Below, one piece after another: positions 35,758 through 44,907 of a stretch of DNA of 64,000 nucleotides. The DNA is from Pseudomonadota bacterium (GTDB lineage Bacteria > Pseudomonadota > Gammaproteobacteria > Burkholderiales > JAJZUU01): NCBI GenBank assembly GCA_021848325.1, contig JAJZUU010000010.1, forward strand, positions 1-64,000, written 5' to 3'. The first letter of the stretch is position 1. Each line of letters starts with the position of its first letter. Made by a program: the position numbers and the translations under genes. The notes under the pieces were generated by a model. The model was not told the DNA's origin. It saw nothing but the letters and a program-made list of their open reading frames with translations, and searched no databases.

Positions 35758-36672
35758 ATGTGGTTCAAGAATCTCCAGCTATACCGCCTTGCGACGCCTT
35801 TCGAACTGTCCGCCGACCAGTTGGCGGAAAGGCTCGGCCAGCACCCGTTCAGGCCTTGCGGCAACCTGGACGCGAGCAGCCGGGGCTGGATACCGCCCAC
35901 GGGCGGGGAAGGCGGTCCCCTGGTGCGCCGGGTGGGCGGTCGATTGATGATGGCGCTGCGTACCGAGGACAAATTGCTGCCCGCCTCGGTAGTGCGGCGG
36001 GTGGTCGCCGAGCGGGTGGCCGAGTTGGAACAACAGCATGGCAGCAAGCCGGGCGGGAAACGCAAGAGGGAGATCCGCGACCAGGTCATCGACGAACTGT
36101 TGCCGCGGGCCTTCACCCGGCTGCGCACGGCCTTTGCTTACATCGACCCCGCCGCCGGTTGGCTGATGGTGGACGCGGCCACGCCGAAGCGGGCCGAAGA
36201 AATGACCGCCTTGCTGCTCACGGATGTGGACGGACTGCAACTGCGGCCTCCCGGGGTGAACGAGTCGCCGGCGGTGCTGATGACCGAATGGCTGAACAGC
36301 GGCGAAGCGCCGGCAGGGTTCACCCTCGATACGGAATGCGAACTCGCCTCTCCGGAGGACGGCGGTGCCGTGGTGCGTTGCAGCCGGCAGAACCTGGAGG
36401 CGGATGAAATCCGCATGCACGTGACGGCCGGAAAGCGCGCGGTAAAGCTGGCCATGACCTGGGCGGACCGTATCTCCTTCGTGCTGACCGAGCAACTGGA
36501 CATCAAGCGGCTGGGGTTCTTGGACATCCTTCAGGAAGAGGCCGCCGACAGCGGGGGCGACGGCGGCGAGGAGCAATTCGACGCGGACTTCGCCATCGTG
36601 GGCGGGGAACTGGCCCGCTTCATCCCGGCCCTGCTGGATGCCCTCGGCGGGGAGGCGGCGGAGCCGGTTTGA
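35758..36672 (+). CDS. rdgC: Recombination-associated protein RdgC
   Basis: A 304-residue DNA-binding ring protein that limits RecA loading and is nucleoid-associated. The N-terminus MWFKNLQLYRLATPFELSAD is diagnostic, followed by RPCGNLDASSRGWIPP, TEDKLLPASVVRRVVAERVA, KREIRDQVIDELLPRAF and YIDPAAGWLMVDAATPKRAE. C-terminal LAMTWADRISFVLTEQLDIK, then RLGFLDILQE, matches the family. Length is standard. The start ATG 35758 has AAGGGAGACAAGCCTGCC upstream. Confidence 0.95.
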   Translation: MWFKNLQLYRLATPFELSADQLAERLGQHPFRPCGNLDASSRGWIPPTGGEGGPLVRRVGGRLMMALRTEDKLLPASVVRRVVAERVAELEQQHGSKPGGKRKREIRDQVIDELLPRAFTRLRTAFAYIDPAAGWLMVDAATPKRAEEMTALLLTDVDGLQLRPPGVNESPAVLMTEWLNSGEAPAGFTLDTECELASPEDGGAVVRCSRQNLEADEIRMHVTAGKRAVKLAMTWADRISFVLTEQLDIKRLGFLDILQEEAADSGGDGGEEQFDADFAIVGGELARFIPALLDALGGEAAEPV

Positions 36673-36932
36673 GTGGCTTCCCGGACGGCGGCTTGTTCCA
36701 CATGGCGTGGCCATTCGGCGATCCCCGGCACGTGATAAACAACGGGAGGAAGATGGAGGGAAGTTCGTCCAGAATCCGGCAATTGCCGGGTTCTTGAGCA
36801 GATTTTCCATTCATTTTCTTCGGGGTGCGACAACATGTCGCGTTCCGCATCAGAACCTCCTTTGCTAGTATGGTCCCGTTTCTCGACGCCTTAATGACGT
36901 TATCCGTATGACATACCCGGGAGGAGGGACGA

Positions 36933-37997
36933 ATGACAAGAACCGACGACAGGTATCGGGCAAAGGCTGCTTCTTCGATACATCGCCTGTTGAAACGCCA
37001 ATTGCACGCCGCGCTCGCTGGTTTGCTCATTTCCTCCGCCCCGGTTTCGGCCTGGGCCTGCGCCACCTGCGGTTGCACGCTCAGTTCCGACGCCGCGATG
37101 GGCTATAGCGCCAGCCCTGGCTGGCGGATCAACCTCCAGTACGACTACATCAACCAGAAGCAGTTGCGCAGCGGGACCGGCACCGCCTCGCCGGCCCAAG
37201 TGATCGATAATCCAACCACCGGCGAACTGGAAAACCAGACCATCAATCGCTACCTGACCCTCGGGGTGAGTTACAGCCCGAACGCCGACTGGAACCTCAA
37301 TCTGCAGATTCCATATGTCATGCGCAGTCACACGACCTACGGCAACCTGCCGCAGCCATTCGACCCGGCCGACGTCAACCCATCCAACCTCAGCGGCTCG
37401 GACAGCTCTAGCATAGGCGATGTGAAACTCATTGGCAGCTATCAGGGCCTCCTGCCCACGCACAACCTCGGTTTGCAACTCGGCGTAAAGCTGCCCACCG
37501 GCCGCTACGGCAGCGACGTGCTGTTCAGCAGCGGTCCCAGTGCAGGCTCGCCGCTGGATGCCAGCCTGCAGCCTGGTACCGGCAGCACCGACCTCATTGT
37601 CGGTGCCTACTACTACCAGGCCATCAGCCAGGACTGGGATGCCTTCGTCAACGGTGCCTTCCAGGCGGCGGTGATGCAAAGGCTCGATCAGACGGGTAAT
37701 GACTACCGCCCGGGCAATCTCGCCAGCCTGAGCTTTGGCCTGCGCTACGAGGCACATCCCACGTGGGTGCCTCAGTTGCAGGTCAATCTTTCGCGGAAAA
37801 GCAGCGATCAAGGAGCCCTGGCCGACACCCTGGATTCGGCCGGCACCGTGGCCTACCTGAGCCCCGGAATAACCGTAAGCGTGTTGAAAAACCTGCAGCT
37901 CTATGGCTTTATCCAAGTTCCGGTCTACAGCAAGCTCGATGGCTATCAGATGTTTCCGCGCTGGACCGCGACGGTGGGCGTGAGCCACGCATTCTGA
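36933..37997 (+). CDS. Outer-membrane beta-barrel protein of a copper-type cassette
   Basis: A 354-residue exported protein. The signal peptide ends about residue 41 (LHAALAGLLISSAPVSAWA), followed at once by a Cys cluster CATCGCTLSSDA (about 42-53), which resembles a metal-binding CxxCxC. The remainder alternates short strands and turns (WRINLQYDYINQKQLRSGTG, LNLQIPYVMRSHTTYG, LGVKLPTGRYGSDVLFSSG, VSVLKNLQLYGFIQVPVYSK, WTATVGVSHAF with a terminal Phe), typical of a 12-16 stranded outer-membrane barrel. It precedes a PCuAC copper-chaperone gene and a TlpA-like reductase gene on the same strand, so a role in copper or periplasmic metal handling is likely by context only. Confidence 0.72.
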   Translation: MTRTDDRYRAKAASSIHRLLKRQLHAALAGLLISSAPVSAWACATCGCTLSSDAAMGYSASPGWRINLQYDYINQKQLRSGTGTASPAQVIDNPTTGELENQTINRYLTLGVSYSPNADWNLNLQIPYVMRSHTTYGNLPQPFDPADVNPSNLSGSDSSSIGDVKLIGSYQGLLPTHNLGLQLGVKLPTGRYGSDVLFSSGPSAGSPLDASLQPGTGSTDLIVGAYYYQAISQDWDAFVNGAFQAAVMQRLDQTGNDYRPGNLASLSFGLRYEAHPTWVPQLQVNLSRKSSDQGALADTLDSAGTVAYLSPGITVSVLKNLQLYGFIQVPVYSKLDGYQMFPRWTATVGVSHAF

Positions 37998-38115
37998 TTC
38001 TTCGTGTCGGGCGCGTGGGAATCTCCCGGCAGTGAACCAAGACAGGACTAAAGACAACCACAGTTTCGTACGTTCACAAGCACTGCTTGCTTGACTTTTC
38101 CGGAGGAGACCAGCC

Positions 38116-38665
38116 AAGAGTCGAACCGACCGCAACAACCCCGCGCGCTGCACTCCGCGCCGCAACCTGCTGGCCGCCTGCGCCCTGGGCCTTCTCGGTG
38201 GAATCCTCGGCGCCCCGAGCTTCGCCGCCGGCACTGCACCCGCGGTGCAGGTGAAAGGCGCGTGGGTCCGCTGGCTGTCCGGCGCTCTACCCGCGGGCGG
38301 CTACGCCACCCTCGTCAACACGGGCGACAAGGCCGTGGTCCTGACATCGGCGTCTAGCCCGGATTACGGCGATACGATACCATGCTGCACCAGACCATCA
38401 ACAAGGGCGGGATGAGCGAAATGGTGCATGTGGACAAGGTCACCATCCCGCCCCACGGAACCGTTGAATTCACCCCGGGTGGCTATTATCATCATGCTCA
38501 TGCATCCCAAAGCGGAAGGTGAAACCGGGCGACCGCGTAGCCATCACCTTGGGGTTTGCGGACGGTCAGAGAATAGGCGTGGAATTCGAGGTGCGTAAGG
38601 CCGATGCCAGCGGCCCAGGCGGCATGAAGGGAATGGACATGGACGGCATGGAACATCAGCATTGA
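38116..38665 (+). pseudogene. Copper chaperone PCuAC gene, inactivated
   Basis: PCuAC proteins deliver copper to the CuA centre of cytochrome oxidase. The protein can be followed in three frames: a signal region RRNLLAACALGLLGGILGA, then AWVRWLSGALPAGGYATLVN; then MLHQTINKGGMSEMVHVDKV, then TIPPHGTVEFTPGGY; then HIMLMHPK, then VKPGDRVAITLGFADGQ. The metal-binding His/Met residues (MLHQ.., HIMLMH) are thus still encoded but in different frames. Two breaks look like short tandem duplications: GATAC repeated near 38370-38379, and a 4-bp repeat in GGCTATTATCATCATG near 38481-38495. In addition an ideal GGAGGAG site is followed at 7 nt by AAG (38116) where ATG is expected. The product cannot be made as read. 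Confidence 0.75.
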
Positions 38666-38672
38666 TCTGATC

Positions 38673-39290
38673 ATGGCAACGCAACGTAACAATAGGGGCA
38701 ACCCCAATGTGCATCACCGCCCGATGGCCTCCGCGCCGATTGGGCCCACCACCCTGCAGGCCGGTCGCCGTGCCTGGCTGCAGTCCGCTGCCGCGCTAGG
38801 CCTGCTCGGTCTTTCCGGGTTGCTGGCACTACCTGCGCGAGCCGACGAACTGAAAGTGGGCCAGCCGGCGCCGCCGGCCACCCTGGTGACCCTGGACGGG
38901 CAGCGCCTGTCCAGCCGCAGTCTGATCGGCGAGGTGGTGGTGCTGACTTTCTGGGCCACCTGGTGCGATCCTTGCCGCGAGGAACTGCCGGTCCTGTCTG
39001 ACTATGCCGCGCGGCACGCCGACCAGGGTCTACGGGTGCTGGGCTTTAGTCTGGACGCGCCCGACCGCCTGGGAAAGGTGCGTGCGGTGGCGCGGACGCT
39101 CAGCTTTCCGATAGGCCTGCTGGCTGATTCCAGCGCCTCCGGCTATGGGCGCATGTGGCGCATTCCAGTGAGCTTCGTGATCGACCGGGCCGGCCTGTTG
39201 CGCGACAACGGCTGGGACGACGCTCAATCGGTGTGGACGCCAGAAAGGCTTGCTCGCGTCGTATCACCATTGCTGACGAGAAAGAGTTAA
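38673..39290 (+). CDS. TlpA-family thiol:disulfide reductase, exported
   Basis: A 205-residue thioredoxin-fold protein. The N-terminal region has a Tat-like or Sec signal, GRRAWLQSAAALGLLGLSGL, ending at PARADE (about 60). The redox site FWATWCDPCREELPVLSDYA (about 95-114) contains WCDPC, and the cis-Pro loop is in MWRIPVSFVIDRAG. TlpA proteins keep periplasmic cysteines reduced, often for copper insertion into cytochrome oxidase, which fits the neighbouring PCuAC gene (8 bp upstream). The start ATG 38673 is possible, but ATG 38724 (MASAPIGPTT) is an alternative. The gene looks intact although its neighbour is dead. Confidence 0.82.
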   Translation: MATQRNNRGNPNVHHRPMASAPIGPTTLQAGRRAWLQSAAALGLLGLSGLLALPARADELKVGQPAPPATLVTLDGQRLSSRSLIGEVVVLTFWATWCDPCREELPVLSDYAARHADQGLRVLGFSLDAPDRLGKVRAVARTLSFPIGLLADSSASGYGRMWRIPVSFVIDRAGLLRDNGWDDAQSVWTPERLARVVSPLLTRKS

Positions 39291-39309
39291 ACCTAAAAAC
39301 GGCGGTTGA

Positions 39310-39652
39310 AGCCACTCAATCTACTCCGGCGAGTAGCCCGCTTTCAGGCATCCCACCACAGCTCCCCACAGATCAGTTCCAGGCCGCAGGCGGCGCTCAC
39401 ACGCGGTTTGACCGTGCAGGCCTCAGCGCGCCTATGAGCAGTCTCGGCACGATAGCCACCTGCCACTGGGGGCCGTCCGGGGCCACGTCGTGCCTTCGGA
39501 CAAGTCCAGCCGTTTCGATGCAGCTCCCGGGAAATGGTCGATGCCGAGCGATTCAACCCCAAGGCAATCGCAGCCGGCTTGACCCCCATCCCCAGTTGCG
39601 TCTGGATCATCGTCCGCTCTTCAACACTCAACTGCTTGTAGGTTTTTCCCAT
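39310..39652 (-). pseudogene. IS30-family transposase, N-terminal remnant
   Basis: The minus strand starts MGKTYKQLSVEERTMIQTQL and continues GMGVKPAAIALGLNRSASTI, then SRELHRNGW, the IS30-type HTH domain. After about 75 residues it shifts frame, where DLWGAVVGCLKAGYSPE matches the next conserved block ('SPEQIA'), and then hits TAG. No DDE catalytic region follows, so only the DNA-binding third survives. Confidence 0.8.
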
Positions 39653-39809
39653 GCAACATTCTCTCCCAAAAACGTTGCACTTGGGTTTTGAGCGCGCCGA
39701 ACACAAAGACCTTGTTATCCTGCATATTAAGTTTAGACTAAGAGTTCTGAACGGACGCGGCCGGGGCGGGGCTCTGGCCCGACACGGACAGTCTGCAGGA
39801 GGGCGAGAG

Positions 39810-40133
39810 ATGAAACTTAGAGCGCATGGCCTGGTTCCCGTTCTCCTTGCCCTGGTCTTTGTCGGCGGGATCGTTGCCGCCAAGGCCGGGTACGGCAAGG
39901 AAAAGGAGACGATGGAGCGGCGTCCGGTTCCTCAAGAGCAAGAAAAGAAAGCAATGAAAATGGACCGGGACGATTTCCTGACCCTGTTGTTCGGTTGGCT
40001 TACGGTGAGATCGGGCACCGTGCCCGGCCCGGTGTCGCGGTCGCCAGACCCAGGCGCCGTAAATGCCGCCCGGCACGCGGGGGGGGCCGGCAAACACACC
40101 GAAGCAGCGGCTGGCGAGGTGGAACGCCGCTAG
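39810..40133 (+). CDS. Small exported basic protein
   Basis: A 107-residue protein. A signal peptide (MKLRAHGLVPVLLALVFVGG, cleavage about residue 26) is followed by a charged segment KEKETMERRPVPQEQEKKAM, then DRDDFLTLLFGWLTV, and a Gly/Ala/Pro-rich tail. The start is supported by CAGGAGGGCGAG just upstream. I recognise no family; the tail may be out of true coding register. It is separated from the IS30 remnant by 157 bp. Confidence 0.45.
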   Translation: MKLRAHGLVPVLLALVFVGGIVAAKAGYGKEKETMERRPVPQEQEKKAMKMDRDDFLTLLFGWLTVRSGTVPGPVSRSPDPGAVNAARHAGGAGKHTEAAAGEVERR

Positions 40134-40495
40134 TAGTCCGCAGCGGTTCGCAATCGACGAGGAAAGCCGGGGAGGCCGCCGCACGGCCATAGCCGGCCGA
40201 GTCTCCCTGCGCAGGGCATTCGCCTGTCGGGTCACCCCGGCGGCCTGGGCGGCCTCGAGTTATCGGGCGGTGCGTCCAGCCCTCGCCGGGAAATCTACCG
40301 GCGCAGGGATTCATCCGCGTTTGATTTCCCTCCATATCCCTCACGTCGTCAGGCCCATCGCTGAAACCTATCCGGCTTTTATATTTGCCGCCGCCGCCCA
40401 AATTGCCGAAAATAGCCCCATCGCCAAGGGCGGCGCACGAGCCCCAGGCCCGGTCCCGCGCGAATTCCGAATAACGAAACGAGATGAAGCCGTAA
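40134..40495. other. Intergenic, 362 bp, no gene recognised
   Basis: Upstream region of the phosphofructokinase gene. Open frames here are GC-driven background that continues into phosphofructokinase in the wrong frame. No operator, terminator or RNA was recognised. The ribosome site for the next gene is AACGAGATGAAGCC, of weak quality. Confidence 0.4.
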
Positions 40496-41617
40496 ATGAC
40501 GAAATATATTGGGATACTCACTTCGGGGGGCGACAGCCCCGGCCTGAACGCCGCCATCCGCGGCGTGGGCAAGGCCTGTCTGGGCAGCTACGGCATGCAG
40601 ATCATCGGCTTTCGCGATGGTTTCCGCGGGCTGATGGAAAACCGCACCATCCGACTGGACGGCGGCGAGTTGTCCGGTATTCTCACCATCGGCGGGACCA
40701 TTCTCGGCACCAGCCGCGACAAGCCGCACCGCATGCCGGTGGGCGGCAAGGTGCTGGACATGACCGACGTCATCGTCGACAATTTCCACGCCAACCAACT
40801 GGATGCCTTGGTGTGCCTGGGGGGCGGAGGTACCCAGAAGAACGCCCTGCGCCTCAAGGAAAAGGGGCTCAACGTCATTACCCTGCCCAAGACCATCGAC
40901 AACGACGTGGCGGTGACCGACGTCACCTTCGGTTTCGACACCGCATTGGGGATAGCCACCGAGGCGATCGACCGGCTGCACAGCACGGCCCACAGTCATC
41001 ACCGCATCATCGTGGTGGAAATCATGGGGCACCGGGCTGGCTGGCTGGCGCTCGGCGCGGGCATCGCGGGCGGGGCGGACGTGATACTGATTCCGGAAAT
41101 CCCCTACGACGTGGAGATAGTGGCCGCGGCGATCCGCGCGCGCAGCCGCGGCGGCAAGCCGTTCAGCATCGTGGCCGTGGCCGAGGGTGCGATTTCCATG
41201 CAGGAGCACGCGTCCCTTGCGGCCGCCCAGGAAAGGAAAAAGGGCGGCAAGCAAAAGGGCGAGAAGAAAGGAGAGGGGGAGGAGCAGCACCCCACCGAAA
41301 TCCAATACGCAGACCACACCCTGCGCCTGGCGCAAAAGCTGGAAGAACTCACCGGCCTGGAGGCCCGCGTCACCATCCTCGGCCATCTGCAGCGCGGCGG
41401 TATTCCGTCGGCCGCGGATCGCCTGTTGGCGACCCGCCTTGGGACCACCTGCGCCGATCTTATCAACCATGGGGTATACGGCGTCATGGTCGCCGCCAAA
41501 GGGGATGGCACCTGCCCTGTGCCGCTGGAAGAGGTCGCCGGCAGGATAAAAAACGTTCCTCCCGACCATCCCTGGGTCGAAAGCGCACGCCGCGTCGGCA
41601 CTAGCCTCGGCGACTGA
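40496..41617 (+). CDS. 6-phosphofructokinase (group III type)
   Basis: A 373-residue PFKA-superfamily kinase for fructose-6-phosphate in glycolysis or its reversible bypass. Motifs: [18 protein letters not shown] (residues 6-23), [18 protein letters not shown] (about 101-118), [20 protein letters not shown] (about 124-143), [17 protein letters not shown] (about 178-194) and [15 protein letters not shown] (about 299-313). The first Gly pair after GG (ATP-type G in place of the PPi-type Asp) argues for ATP, while Lys in PKTIDND is PPi-type, so the phosphoryl donor is not settled. A Lys/Glu-rich low-complexity insert (about residues 246-264, [16 protein letters not shown]) is unusual. Confidence 0.88.
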   Translation: MTKYIGILTSGGDSPGLNAAIRGVGKACLGSYGMQIIGFRDGFRGLMENRTIRLDGGELSGILTIGGTILGTSRDKPHRMPVGGKVLDMTDVIVDNFHANQLDALVCLGGGGTQKNALRLKEKGLNVITLPKTIDNDVAVTDVTFGFDTALGIATEAIDRLHSTAHSHHRIIVVEIMGHRAGWLALGAGIAGGADVILIPEIPYDVEIVAAAIRARSRGGKPFSIVAVAEGAISMQEHASLAAAQERKKGGKQKGEKKGEGEEQHPTEIQYADHTLRLAQKLEELTGLEARVTILGHLQRGGIPSAADRLLATRLGTTCADLINHGVYGVMVAAKGDGTCPVPLEEVAGRIKNVPPDHPWVESARRVGTSLGD

Positions 41618-41723
41618 CCCGGCGGGATTTCCCCCGGGCCGCGCAAGCCGGCCCCACTTCGCCTATTCTTGAAGTAGGGGCCCATGGCTACTCGAACTCC
41701 GGTGGCTTCCGAAATGAGGAGAA

Positions 41724-41957
41724 ATGACGATGGACTTGGCAGACGTGACCGTGCACATCGACGAAACCCTGGCGCAGGTCGGGCTGGACGGCATAGAAAA
41801 TGCGCTGCGACGGCTGGACGGAGTGGTCTCCGTGGGAAGAAGGGCGGACAAGCGGCACCTGATGGTGGTGAAGTTCAATCCGGACAAGCTGAAGGCGGTC
41901 GATATCGTGCAATGTGTGCGCAACGAAGGTGTGCACGCGGAATTGATCGGGTTGTAG
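41724..41957 (+). CDS. Small HMA-fold-like protein lacking the CxxC metal site
   Basis: A 77-residue protein with a ferredoxin-like beta-alpha-beta pattern: VTVHIDETLAQVGLDGIENA, LRRLDGVVSVGRRADKRHLM, then VVKFNPDKLKAVDIVQCVRN, ending EGVHAELIGL. This is the layout of heavy-metal-associated domains ('GVxSV', 'V.F.P......ii..i...G'), but the metal-binding CxxC is missing, so it probably does not carry copper in the usual way. The ribosome site GAGGAGAAATGACG fits ATG 41724 (second Met at 41730). It is a single-gene unit downstream of phosphofructokinase. Confidence 0.7.
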   Translation: MTMDLADVTVHIDETLAQVGLDGIENALRRLDGVVSVGRRADKRHLMVVKFNPDKLKAVDIVQCVRNEGVHAELIGL

Positions 41958-42150
41958 CGCGGGTGCCCCGGATTGGGGGCTCGGCCCGGCGGCGCTATGC
42001 GGTTCTCGGCCCCGACCGTCAGGGATTGCTTGCCTTGCCACCGTCCACCCTCTGGCATTTGTTGCCCGCGCTGGGGGCGTGGGATATCGTGGGGCCCCCT
42101 TCCGAGGGGCAGGCGATCCGGAGATAATGCCCCCGATGTTACGGCGAAGT

Positions 42151-44907
42151 CTACCCTGGACCGGCCGGGTCCCGTGTCGCGCGCGACAGCCTGTGGCGCA
42201 ACAAGTCTTCGAGAGGCCCGTCGGCGAGCGGAGAACCGAGCCGGTTGCCCTGGAACAGGCGGCAACCCCGCGCCAGAAGGAATTCGTACTCTCGGGAGGT
42301 CTCCACGCCTTCGGCCATCACATCCAGTTCAAGGCTGTTCGCCATGTTCAGCAGGGCTTCGACGACCTGGGCATTGGGCGTGTCACCCGGAATGCCGGAA
42401 ACCAGAGTCTGGGCGATCTTTACCGAATCGATGGGGAGACGTTTGAGCTGCGTCAACGAGACATGGCCGGTCCCGAAGTCATCCAGGGAAAACCCGACGC
42501 CCCATTCGCGTATACGGTGCATGACGTCGGCAATGCGCCGCCCATCGCCATGCAAGGCCGCCTCCGTGATTTCGAGTACCAGGGATGCCGGCGGTGCTCC
42601 GGTTTCCTGAAGGATCTGCCGGAGTTGTTCGACAAACTCGGGCTGCGACAGCAGGCGGGGACTGATGTTTACCATCATGCGGACGTCCCCCGAGAGTTCC
42701 GCCCCCGGAACATTTCCCCGGGACAGCAGTCCCTCGCCATGCCAGGCTACCAGCTTGCGGCAGGCCGTCTTGAGCACCCAGCAGTCGATCGTCGGCGCCA
42801 GGCCCGTTTCCTCGGCGACCGGAATAAATTCTTTCGGCATGCGCAGCCGATGTCCGGGTGGTTGCCAGCGCACCAGCGCTTCCACGTCCATGATGTTGCC
42901 TTCGGCGTCGGCAATAGGCTGGTAGTGGAGCAGCAACTGGTCTCCATTGACCGCTTCCCTGAGCTGGCTATGCATGGACTGGCGCTGCTCGGTCTCGGCC
43001 TGAACCGTCTCGGAGTAAAAATAGACGGTATCGCCTCCCGTGCCCTTGGCGCGATACATGGCGCTGTCGGCAATCTGCAGCAGCCGTTCCGCATCCAGAT
43101 CGTCGGCCGGATACAAGGCGATTCCGACGCTGGCGGAAACGCTGAGGTCGTACTCGCCGATAGATACCGGTTTGCGAATTTCAGCAAGGATTTTCTGCCC
43201 CACGTTGCGTGCGCGGGTGGCGGCATCCTCCCGAGTGCCTGCCTCGGCGCCCAACAAGACCACGAATTCGTCCCCGCCAAGGCGGGCCGCCATATCATCG
43301 ATACGCAAGATATCACGCACGCGATGCGCCACGCTCGCCAGCAGCGCATCGCCTGCGGTATGGCCATGGGCGTCATTGATACGCTTGAAATGATCCAGAT
43401 CCAGAAATAGCAAGGCGCCGAAACTCGAACACCGCTGCGCATGCGCCAGGTCCTGCTCGAGCCGTGTGTGGACAAGGCGCCGGTTGGGTAATCCGGTCAG
43501 GGGATCGTAAAGTGCCTGGCGCTGAATCTTGGCCTCGAACGCCCTGCGCTCGGAGATATCCTGCCAGTGCACGACGTAATGGGTAATCTCGTTTTCGGCA
43601 TTGCGCACGGTGCTCACACTCAGACGCACCGGTAACAGACTCTCGTCCTTGCGCCGTGCCTCAATTTCACCGGACCACTTGTCGGCGCCGGGCAGCGCCT
43701 GCGGCAGGCCGGAGGAGCTCTGGAGATACTCGCCGGAATCGTCGGACTGCAAATGCAACTCGCTCAGGCAATGCCCGGTAACTTCATCGGCGGTGTAGCC
43801 AAACATGCCCATGAACGCGCGATTGACCTTGACCAGCACGCCTTCGCGGTTGGTGATGGCCAGCGGATCGGCCGTCTCGAACACCGAGGCGTGCAGCCGC
43901 AGTGCGTCCTGGGCGCGCCGCTCCAGGGTCACGTCGCGGGCCACGGCGATGGAGCCGACCGTTTCGCCCGCGTCATTGGTCAGCGTCCGGGAGTTCCAGC
44001 TCAATATCGTGTTCCGGCCGTCCTTGGTGCGGATGGTGCTTTCCAGATCAAAGGCCGCGGTGCCCCGCGCCAGGATGTCCATCGCCCGGGAAAAGATGTG
44101 GTCGCGGTAGGCCTCGTCCGGGTACAGCCATCCCCAGATATCCAGCCTGCCCTGGACCTCCTCGCGCAGGTAGCCGCTAATCCGCTCCGCCGCCTTGTTC
44201 CAGATGACGATGCGGCCTTCTTTATCAAGACTGTTGAGCCAGATATCGGCGTTGTCGATGATGCCGTCCATGTACTCGTTGAGCGCCCGGATCTGCTCGG
44301 CGGCGATGCGCTGCTCGCTGATGTCGCGCACGAACACCAAGTTCATGGCCTGCCCATCGTGGTGCGCCGTGGCGGTATGGACATGTACCGGCACGAGATG
44401 GCCATCCGCATGCTGCAGTTGGGTCTCGTAAAGCGCGGAAGAAGATAGGCTGCGGTGGGGTCCGTCCTCGTCGGAATCCCCATCCGGCTCTTGATTCGAA
44501 GACGAGTCTTGTGTTTCAGCGAGCCGCTCCACCGCCGCATAGCGATCGAAGCGCTGGCCTACCAGGTGTTGCCGCTCATAGCCCGACAACAGAGCAAGAC
44601 TGGCGTTGGCGAAAACGATCCGGCCATTCCTGATGACTGCGATACCATCACCGGCATGCTCGACCATCAGCCGATATTGCTCAAGCGCCGGTTCGTCCGG
44701 CGGCCGCCATCGCTGCACCAGGATCATGCCCAGCATAGCGCCCCCCAAGGCCGCCAGGACCACGGTCATCAGCACAACCGCAGCCGGAACAACGCCTGTC
44801 AACACAGTGGTACCTGGAATAACCGCGCTGCCCAGCCCAAGCGCAGCGAGCAACAGCAGTGCGCCGAGCGCGGCGAGCCAGCGTGATTTTGCGATCCTGG
44901 TGATCAC
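42151..44907 (-). CDS. Membrane-bound PAS-GGDEF-EAL cyclic-di-GMP enzyme
   Basis: A 918-residue protein. Two transmembrane helices (about 8-27 LAALGALLLLAALGLGSA; about 40-62 VVLMTVVLAALGGAML) are followed by three PAS units (about 75-490), a GGDEF domain (about 500-660, RLGGDEFVVLLG intact) and an EAL domain (about 680-910: DVEALVRWQPPGHR intact, LEITEAALHGD, FSLDDFGTGHVSLTQLK, DVMAEGVET). It can both make and degrade cyclic-di-GMP in principle. Start GTG 44907 is chosen because its GTGA overlaps the stop of the upstream DUF917 gene; a longer frame to 45135 would read through that gene. This overlap makes the two genes a coupled unit. Confidence 0.88.
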   Translation of the reverse strand: MITRIAKSRWLAALGALLLLAALGLGSAVIPGTTVLTGVVPAAVVLMTVVLAALGGAMLGMILVQRWRPPDEPALEQYRLMVEHAGDGIAVIRNGRIVFANASLALLSGYERQHLVGQRFDRYAAVERLAETQDSSSNQEPDGDSDEDGPHRSLSSSALYETQLQHADGHLVPVHVHTATAHHDGQAMNLVFVRDISEQRIAAEQIRALNEYMDGIIDNADIWLNSLDKEGRIVIWNKAAERISGYLREEVQGRLDIWGWLYPDEAYRDHIFSRAMDILARGTAAFDLESTIRTKDGRNTILSWNSRTLTNDAGETVGSIAVARDVTLERRAQDALRLHASVFETADPLAITNREGVLVKVNRAFMGMFGYTADEVTGHCLSELHLQSDDSGEYLQSSSGLPQALPGADKWSGEIEARRKDESLLPVRLSVSTVRNAENEITHYVVHWQDISERRAFEAKIQRQALYDPLTGLPNRRLVHTRLEQDLAHAQRCSSFGALLFLDLDHFKRINDAHGHTAGDALLASVAHRVRDILRIDDMAARLGGDEFVVLLGAEAGTREDAATRARNVGQKILAEIRKPVSIGEYDLSVSASVGIALYPADDLDAERLLQIADSAMYRAKGTGGDTVYFYSETVQAETEQRQSMHSQLREAVNGDQLLLHYQPIADAEGNIMDVEALVRWQPPGHRLRMPKEFIPVAEETGLAPTIDCWVLKTACRKLVAWHGEGLLSRGNVPGAELSGDVRMMVNISPRLLSQPEFVEQLRQILQETGAPPASLVLEITEAALHGDGRRIADVMHRIREWGVGFSLDDFGTGHVSLTQLKRLPIDSVKIAQTLVSGIPGDTPNAQVVEALLNMANSLELDVMAEGVETSREYEFLLARGCRLFQGNRLGSPLADGPLEDLLRHRLSRATRDPAGPG

